DNA of 64,000 nucleotides from Thiohalocapsa sp. Lineage in GTDB: Bacteria; Pseudomonadota; Gammaproteobacteria; Chromatiales; Chromatiaceae. Under the pieces are notes generated by a model. The model saw only the letters and a list, made by a program, of their open reading frames with translations, was not told the origin of the DNA and ran no database searches. This document shows, piece after piece, positions 57,421 through 64,000 of the stretch (positions are counted from its first letter, which is position 1; each line of letters starts with the position of its first letter). Location of the stretch: NCBI GenBank assembly GCA_021736785.1, contig JAIPFF010000023.1, forward strand, positions 1-64,000, in the 5' to 3' direction. The translations under genes and the position numbers were made by a program.

Positions 57421-57446
57421 TAGCACTCGCCAAGCATGAGTGCTAA
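57420..57446 (+). promoter_or_regulatory. CIRCE operator (HrcA binding site)
   Basis: TTAGCACTC and GAGTGCTAA flank nine bases, an exact match to the CIRCE consensus. It overlaps the transcription start region of groESL. HrcA binds CIRCE and represses heat-shock genes until GroEL becomes limiting. hrcA itself is not in the window. Confidence 0.97.
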
Positions 57447-57508
57447 CACCGGCATGCGGCACCAGCCGCCTGCATCAGACTTTCAACCATTTCGAGGGGA
57501 ATCTATTC

Positions 57509-57799
57509 ATGAACATCCGTCCCTTGCATGACCGTGTCGTGGTCCGCCGCATGGAAGAGGAGCGCACCTCCGCCGGGGGGATCGTGATTCCTGACTCCGC
57601 TACCGAGAAGCCGATCCAAGGCGAAGTCATCGCCGTCGGCAACGGCAAGATCATGGACAGCGGCGACACCCGTGCGCTGGACGTCAAAGTCGGCGACCGC
57701 GTCCTGTTCGGCAAGTACTCCGGCACCGAGGTGAAGCTGGACGGCGAAGATTTCCTCGTGATGCGCGAGGAAGACATCATGGGCGTCGTCGAAGGCTGA
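57509..57799 (+). CDS. groES: Co-chaperonin GroES
   Basis: The 96-residue protein begins [34 protein letters not shown], including the mobile loop, and ends [14 protein letters not shown]. It caps the GroEL ring. A GAGGGGA site fixes the start. The gene is under the CIRCE promoter and 166 bp upstream of groEL, a longer gap than usual. Confidence 0.99.
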   Translation: MNIRPLHDRVVVRRMEEERTSAGGIVIPDSATEKPIQGEVIAVGNGKIMDSGDTRALDVKVGDRVLFGKYSGTEVKLDGEDFLVMREEDIMGVVEG

Positions 57800-57959
57800 A
57801 GCCCCCGGTTTCGCCACCGGTTTCGCCCCACGGTTTCGCGAAGGTCTGCCGATCTCATGCCCGGCCGCCGGCCAACCCGTTTCGGCCCGGCCGCAGTGCT
57901 CTTGATCCGGCAGGCACGCACGTAGTTACCAAACAGAATCAAACAGTTATCGAGGTTAA

Positions 57960-59615
<1,656 letters not shown>

Positions 59616-59640
59616 ATCGGTCCATCCGGCCGCGAGAGAC

Positions 59641-59662
59641 GGCATCGGCTTCGGCCGATGCC
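59641..59662 (+). terminator. UUCG stem-loop after groEL
   Basis: GGCATCGGC and GCCGATGCC form a perfect 9-bp stem closed by a TTCG tetraloop. There is no T run directly after it, so it may protect the mRNA 3' end or help the terminator that follows 25 bp downstream. Confidence 0.6.
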
Positions 59663-59687
59663 GCCTCGCCCGGATCGCGTTAAGCAG

Positions 59688-59713
59688 AAAGCCCCGCTTC
59701 GGCGGGGCTTTTT
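59688..59713 (+). terminator. Rho-independent terminator of groESL
   Basis: AAAGCCCCGC and GCGGGGCTTT pair in a 10-bp stem with a TTCG loop, followed by a T-rich tract. The A run on the left gives the mirror T run, so it could work in both directions, also ending the convergent EamA gene transcript. Confidence 0.95.
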
Positions 59714-59911
59714 CTTTTGGAGTCCGGGCTTCAGCCCGGGCATCGCCCCCCGACTTCGTCGGTGCGTTGCACGGCGTCGAGTACAGCCGGCAGCAGACTT
59801 GCCGACTCATCCCTGCTTACCCATCCTCCCCGCGCGGTTCTCGTGATCGCTGATATCGCGCGAGTCCCGAGCGGACCTACCGCCGTCCGGCGAGCCGGCC
59901 CACCCTTCGCT

Positions 59912-60820
59912 TCAGCCCGCAGCGCGCCTGCGAAAGGGCTCCGTCGCCAGCGCGATGCCGGCCGCGATCAACAGGACACCCGCCCCGTGATACCAGCTCA
60001 GGCGCTCGCCGAGCAGCAGCAGTGCGAGCAGGGAGCCGAACACCGGCATCAGGTGCATATACTGTCCGGTGCGGTTGGGGCCCATTTCCGCGATCGCGCG
60101 GTTCCAGAAGATATACGCCAGCACGGACGGAAATAGGCTCACATAGCCGATGGCGGCCAGATTCGTCGCGTTCGCCGCAAAGCCGGCACCGGTCGATAAC
60201 TCCCAGAGATAGAGCGGCGCGAGCGGGATGACGCCGGCGGCGACGATAGCGGTCAGAAATACCGTCGGCTCGAGGCTATCGGGCCGCCAGCGCAGGCAAA
60301 CGGAGTAGAGTGCCCAGTCCAGGCTTGCGCCCAGGATCCAGAGATCGCCCCGGTTCAGTGTCATTGCCGCGAGTGTCGCTGGCCGACCCTCGGTCGCGAT
60401 GACGACGACGCCGGCGAGTGAGAGCAGAATGCCGATCAGTTGCAGCGCGCGGACGGCGCGCCCGAGCAGCAGAAACGACAATGCGACGATCAGCACCGGC
60501 GTCGCCGACGACAGGAGGACGCCGTTGGTGGCCGTGGTGTGCTGCAGCCCCAGATAGGCGAAGGTGTTGTAGTTGGTCACGCCGAGCAGCGCGAGCAGCA
60601 ACAGGATCGGCGCGTGGCGGCGCAGCGCCGCGCGGCCGGCGATGATCCCGCGCCAAGTGAACGGCAGTAGGATCGCCAGGGCGGTTGTCCAGCGCCAGAA
60701 CGACAGTGCGATGGGCGGGATCTCGGTGTGCAGCCCCCGCGCCAGCACGAAGTTGCCGGCCCAGAACAGCGGCGGAAGGGCCGCCAGAAGCCATATGGGT
60801 ATGGCGGGTCCTCGCTTCAT
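59912..60820 (-). CDS. EamA/DMT family transporter
   Basis: The 302-residue protein has ten membrane helices in two EamA repeats (about 8-140 and 155-290), with FWAGNFVLARGLHTEIPPIALSFWRW, NYNTFAYLGLQHTTATNGVLLSSATPVLIVALSFLLLG and the second-half SLFPSVLAYIFWNRAIAEMGPNRTGQYMHLMPVFGSLLALLLLGE. Such carriers export amino acids or other metabolites; the substrate cannot be predicted. It stands alone, convergent with groEL and divergent from the pbpG-type gene. Confidence 0.93.
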   Translation of the reverse strand: MKRGPAIPIWLLAALPPLFWAGNFVLARGLHTEIPPIALSFWRWTTALAILLPFTWRGIIAGRAALRRHAPILLLLALLGVTNYNTFAYLGLQHTTATNGVLLSSATPVLIVALSFLLLGRAVRALQLIGILLSLAGVVVIATEGRPATLAAMTLNRGDLWILGASLDWALYSVCLRWRPDSLEPTVFLTAIVAAGVIPLAPLYLWELSTGAGFAANATNLAAIGYVSLFPSVLAYIFWNRAIAEMGPNRTGQYMHLMPVFGSLLALLLLGERLSWYHGAGVLLIAAGIALATEPFRRRAAG

Positions 60821-61010
60821 GGCATATCCCCCGCGGCGGTGCGGCGCCCCGGGCTATCCGGGCCGGCGCGCCGATGACGGCCGTCGCGCGCACGCAGGAG
60901 ACGCGGATCGTCGCAATTTCAAGCGCCCGCGCGGCCACAGTCTTTCAAGTTTGTGCGATACTAAAAGGGCTTTGCGCATTCAAAACAGCTTGCTAGGCAG
61001 AAGACCTGAG

Positions 61011-61874
61011 ATGCTTTCTACTGTCCAGGCGCGCTGGCTCGCCTTCGCCCTGTCGGTGCTGGCAGCCGGCCTCGCCCCCGTCGTCGCCGCGCCCGCCAAG
61101 CCGGAGATCCACTCCGGCGCGGCGTTGGTGATCGATCACAACGGTAACCGGCTGTACGGGAAGAACGCCACCGAGATTCGGCCGATCGCCTCGATCACCA
61201 AGCTGATGATGGCGATGGTCGTGCTCGATGCCGAACTGCCGATGGATGACCGTATCACGATCACGGAGGCGGATCGCGACCGCCTGCGCTACAGCAGCTC
61301 GCGCCTGCGCATCGGCGAGGCGACGCTCTCGCGGGAGGATCTGCTGCGGGTGGCGCTGATGTCGTCCGACAACCGGGCCGCCGCCGCGCTGGGCCGCACC
61401 ACCTTCGCCGACGGTACGCCGCGCTTCGTCGAGGCGATGAACGAAAAGGCTGCGGCGCTCGGCATGCGCAACAGCACTTTCGCCGATGCCTCCGGCCTCG
61501 ATGCCGGCAACCAATCCACTGCCGAGGACTTGGTGCGCCTGATCCACGCGGCGTCCCGATATCCGTTCATCCGTGAGGTGACCTCCACCGGCGCCTTCAC
61601 CGCGCACCCGTTCGAGACGCGCGGGCCCCTGGAATACCGCAACACCAATCCCCTGGTGCGCGATGCTCGCTGGAATGTGGAGTTGAGCAAGACCGGCTAC
61701 ATCCACGAAGCCGGGCGCTGCCTGGTGATGCAGGCCGTCATCGAAGATCGGCGTCTGTACATCGTTCTGCTCAACGCCCAAGGCAAGCTGACGCCGATGG
61801 CCGACTCCCAACGCCTGCGTGATTGGCTGCGCACCGCGGCGGATCCTCTGACCGCGAGCGTTAATAATCAGTGA
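61011..61874 (+). CDS. pbpG: D-alanyl-D-alanine endopeptidase (PBP7-like)
   Basis: The 287-residue periplasmic serine peptidase has a signal peptide (LAFALSVLAAGLAPVVAAPA) and the penicillin-binding motifs SITK at 61-64, SDN at 119-121 and KTG at 227-229. The MMAMVVLDAELPMDD context and size agree with PBP7 (PbpG), which cuts D-Ala-meso-DAP cross-links in peptidoglycan. It lacks the C-terminal membrane anchor domain of PBP5-type enzymes. The ATG at 61011 is the first one next to the signal. Confidence 0.95.
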   Translation: MLSTVQARWLAFALSVLAAGLAPVVAAPAKPEIHSGAALVIDHNGNRLYGKNATEIRPIASITKLMMAMVVLDAELPMDDRITITEADRDRLRYSSSRLRIGEATLSREDLLRVALMSSDNRAAAALGRTTFADGTPRFVEAMNEKAAALGMRNSTFADASGLDAGNQSTAEDLVRLIHAASRYPFIREVTSTGAFTAHPFETRGPLEYRNTNPLVRDARWNVELSKTGYIHEAGRCLVMQAVIEDRRLYIVLLNAQGKLTPMADSQRLRDWLRTAADPLTASVNNQ

Positions 61875-62145
61875 CCTACGCCGGAACTGGAAACTGACCT
61901 CGATTTCTGTGGCGATCCTGCCGCTGCCGGCGCTTGCCGATAATCGGGGGACGTCTGCTCGCTTGATCAGCGGTCGTTATGCGCGATATCCTTCCGGAGG
62001 ATAGGGTTGTGCCGATTCTGCCGCGCCGCAGCGCTCTTGAATGCTATCGGCAGTGCTAAACATTCCGTGTATTGTGCCAGTCGGGCGTTTCAACTCTAAA
62101 CAAGTGATATGCCTATCCCTCAAAAATGAGCTTCGCAGGCGGATT

Positions 62146-62499
62146 ATGTCAAGGATTCGTTCAATTCAGATCGCGGCTTCGGTCGCGGCGCTCGTGTTTT
62201 CGGGAAGCCTGTTTGCAGCCGGTCCCTCCGGTGACCGCAGTCCGACCTACATCGAAGTCACAGCCGATGGCGCCATCATCGTCGAGGCGTCACCTGCCTG
62301 GGACAACCCGGACGGATGCACGGACCCGTTCCGCATTTTCATTCCAGCCAGCAACGTGCACCTCGACAAATACTATGCCGCGACTTTGACGGCATATGCA
62401 GGGGGAGATCAGTTGTGGGCATGGGTCGACGGCTGCCGCCGAATGGGATGGGGTGAGGAGTATCCCGTTGTCAAGAATATGGCGATCCGCCGGCGCTGA
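62146..62499 (+). CDS. Secreted protein of unknown function
   Basis: The 117-residue product has a clear signal peptide (SRIRSIQIAASVAALVFSGSLFAAG) and a mature part of about 95 residues, beta-rich, with two Cys (GCTDPF and DGCRRMG) that could form a disulfide. It contains YIEVTADGAIIVEAS and YYAATLTAYAGGDQLWAWVDGC. I recognise no family with certainty. The ATG at 62146 is favoured; a longer frame from 62041 has an untypical N-terminus. The surrounding DNA is less GC-rich than the housekeeping genes. Confidence 0.7.
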   Translation: MSRIRSIQIAASVAALVFSGSLFAAGPSGDRSPTYIEVTADGAIIVEASPAWDNPDGCTDPFRIFIPASNVHLDKYYAATLTAYAGGDQLWAWVDGCRRMGWGEEYPVVKNMAIRRR

Positions 62500-62628
62500 T
62501 CGACTCGAGGCACCACCGGCATCGCTGTCGTTGGCGGGTCTGTCGCAAATGGATAGAACGGCTTTCGGCAGTATTGACCTTGCCGCGCTCCCATTCTCTC
62601 CATCTTTTTTTGAGCCTCTGTTTTGAGA

Positions 62629-63984
62629 ATGGTCATGCAGCAGTGCCAGTTCCGGCTCGTCGTTTGGTTCTTCTTGTCGGCCATGACAATGGCGGGCATG
62701 GGCGCTCCCGTCATCGGATATGCCGACGTCGTAGCGTTGGATGCGCGTACCGTCGCGGATTCTCCGGAGGACTTTGCACGACGCCTTTACTCCTACGATA
62801 TGGCTGTCGATGCGGCCAACGACGTTCATATCGTGGCTTCGAAGCCGAGAGCTTCAAAGCCCGACGAGGTCGTGTATATACGGCGCACGGGCGGAATCTG
62901 GCGAAGCGAGGTGTCCCTTTCCATCGATGGCTTGCGCTCGAGTATTTCCACTCGTATCGCCGTCGACAACGCCGGCGACGTTCACGTCTGCTACATCAAG
63001 AGTAGCGATCGCAATCTGTACTATCGAAAGATTGTTGATGGGGTTCCTCGCCCCGAATCCCAGGTAGCCCAAGGCGCTTGGCATACGCTGATGCAACTGG
63101 ATTCGGCGGGCAGGCCGATGTTTCTGCGCGAGAGCGAAACTTGGCCCGCGCAAGTCAGCAAGCTCGCGCTTCTCACGACGACCAACGGAACACGCTGGTC
63201 GAGCCGACTGCTTGATCTTCCATCCGTACCGCGATTCCGCCTCGCGGAGTTTCGGTATGAAAGCGGGCGCTATCATCTCGCGTTTGGCGATAGCAAGTAC
63301 CGACGTCAGGTGTTGCTCGGCAAAGGCTCCTCATCGCGAAAGACCGGGATTTTCCACGGATTGTACTATGCGTCCTCGACAGACGGCCGCGCGTGGTCGA
63401 CGAGCCTAATCGATAATAGCGCAACCCTTTACGAAGACGAGTTCTGGACGACGCTTGCGCTCGACGGTGCAATGCCGATCGTTGGCCTTTACCGCTACGC
63501 GGAAATCGGTGATCAGTACAATACCGGCACGTCGGCGCTGATCGCTAATCGAGAGGCGGGCCAATGGCGCAAAATCATCGTGCAGGATCGCGGTTACGAG
63601 GAGACGCGCGAAGGCGCGTCGCTTGCGGTGATCGTCGACAGGCCAGGGCATTGGCTCGGGATCTGGGATTATTCTCCCGACAACACCTTTAACGCCTATT
63701 TTCGCGGTGAGCGGGGAAATCTCGCCTTGGCGCGAAGCGGACCCGGCCGTGACTGGCGAGAGAAAATTCAGCTTCAGAGCTTTTCGGCCGAGGGGAGAGT
63801 TGTTGTGCAGCAACATCCGTCCCAACGGCTTCATCTATTGGTTCTCGGGGACTTCGTCGACGCCAAACTGTACTATCGCGAATTCGACATGACACGCATC
63901 GAGCGCGAGTTCGACCGCGTCTTCGCGAAATTCCCGTGGAACAATTTCCTGCCGGCGATCATCCGTGCAACGCAGGGGCGGTGA
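62629..63984 (+). CDS. Secreted beta-propeller-like protein of unknown function
   Basis: The 451-residue product has a signal peptide (VVWFFLSAMTMAGMGAPVIGYA) and repeated blade-like units: YSYDMAVDAANDVHIVAS, STRIAVDNAGDVHVCYI, TLMQLDSAGRPMFL, TTLALDGAMPIVGLYR. The D-x-x-G-D-x-H-V pattern recalls BNR/sialidase-type propellers, but no Asp-box enzyme motif SxDxGxTW is complete, so catalytic activity is not claimed. An ATG at 62635 is an alternative start, and a TTG at 62623 is possible. The gene begins 129 bp after another secreted protein gene, and the stop lies 16 bp before the window end. Confidence 0.75.
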   Translation: MVMQQCQFRLVVWFFLSAMTMAGMGAPVIGYADVVALDARTVADSPEDFARRLYSYDMAVDAANDVHIVASKPRASKPDEVVYIRRTGGIWRSEVSLSIDGLRSSISTRIAVDNAGDVHVCYIKSSDRNLYYRKIVDGVPRPESQVAQGAWHTLMQLDSAGRPMFLRESETWPAQVSKLALLTTTNGTRWSSRLLDLPSVPRFRLAEFRYESGRYHLAFGDSKYRRQVLLGKGSSSRKTGIFHGLYYASSTDGRAWSTSLIDNSATLYEDEFWTTLALDGAMPIVGLYRYAEIGDQYNTGTSALIANREAGQWRKIIVQDRGYEETREGASLAVIVDRPGHWLGIWDYSPDNTFNAYFRGERGNLALARSGPGRDWREKIQLQSFSAEGRVVVQQHPSQRLHLLVLGDFVDAKLYYREFDMTRIEREFDRVFAKFPWNNFLPAIIRATQGR

Positions 63985-64000
63985 CGCGGACGTATCGAGC

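Overview
The window reads as chromosome of a high-GC gammaproteobacterium. The evidence is conserved synteny: leuS-lptE-holA-proA-nadD-rsfS on the plus strand, aroQ-accB-accC-prmA-dusB-fis-purH on the minus strand, and a CIRCE-controlled groESL. An NnrS gene with an FNR-type box and a large Mrp/Mbh-type sodium/proton antiporter operon suggest a respiratory, possibly salt- or alkali-adapted organism, for example in the Chromatiales or Ectothiorhodospiraceae. That placement is inference only.

Left region (1-13.2 kb) is accessory DNA. It starts with a GC-rich stretch without a recognisable gene, then a leader and a CRISPR array of 48 repeats of 37 bp with 47 spacers. The array runs left to right: intact repeats lie next to the leader and decayed ones at the right end. 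No cas gene is visible. Next come a DUF4417 gene preceded by a coupled Gly-rich mini-ORF and a Uma2-type nuclease gene. From 6.26 kb an integrative element follows, all genes on the plus strand and mostly overlapping by 4 bp: a SLOG/DprA-like protein, a Sak4-like RecA-fold ATPase, a coiled-coil protein, SSB, an ASCH protein, several tiny Cys-containing ORFs, an excisionase-like HTH protein and a tyrosine integrase. The integrase abuts the 3' end of a tRNA-Arg(CCU) gene, the probable attachment site. No phage structural genes are seen and the left end of the element was not found.

Middle region (13.4-29.8 kb) holds a TPR lipoprotein; a minus-strand set of glycosyltransferase, fatty acid hydroxylase and conserved hypothetical protein; a BON-LysM protein (Kbp); two unknown proteins and nnrS; an L,D-transpeptidase lipoprotein with a very long Ala/Pro tail; then the housekeeping run leuS-lptE-holA-proA-nadD-rsfS, a WYL regulator and folA.

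Ion-transport region (30.2-43.5 kb) has a P2-type cation ATPase, nine tightly coupled Mrp/Mbh-type antiporter genes in the order E-F-G-(MbhD-like)-(MbhE/MrpB)-C-D-D'-N', a tandem universal stress protein, and a convergent CPA2/Kef-type antiporter. Together they form an apparent sodium, proton and potassium homeostasis block.

Right region (43.5-64 kb) is a long minus-strand run, cutA-dsbD-tlpA-aroQ-accBC-prmA-dusB-fis-purH-lpxA homologue-apaG-apaH, covering lipid, purine, tRNA and redox functions. DsbD carries two tandem N-terminal alpha domains. An 8-bp tandem repeat (11 copies) lies between cutA and fxsA. The window closes with groES-groEL and its terminator, an EamA transporter, a PBP7-type endopeptidase and two secreted proteins of unknown role.
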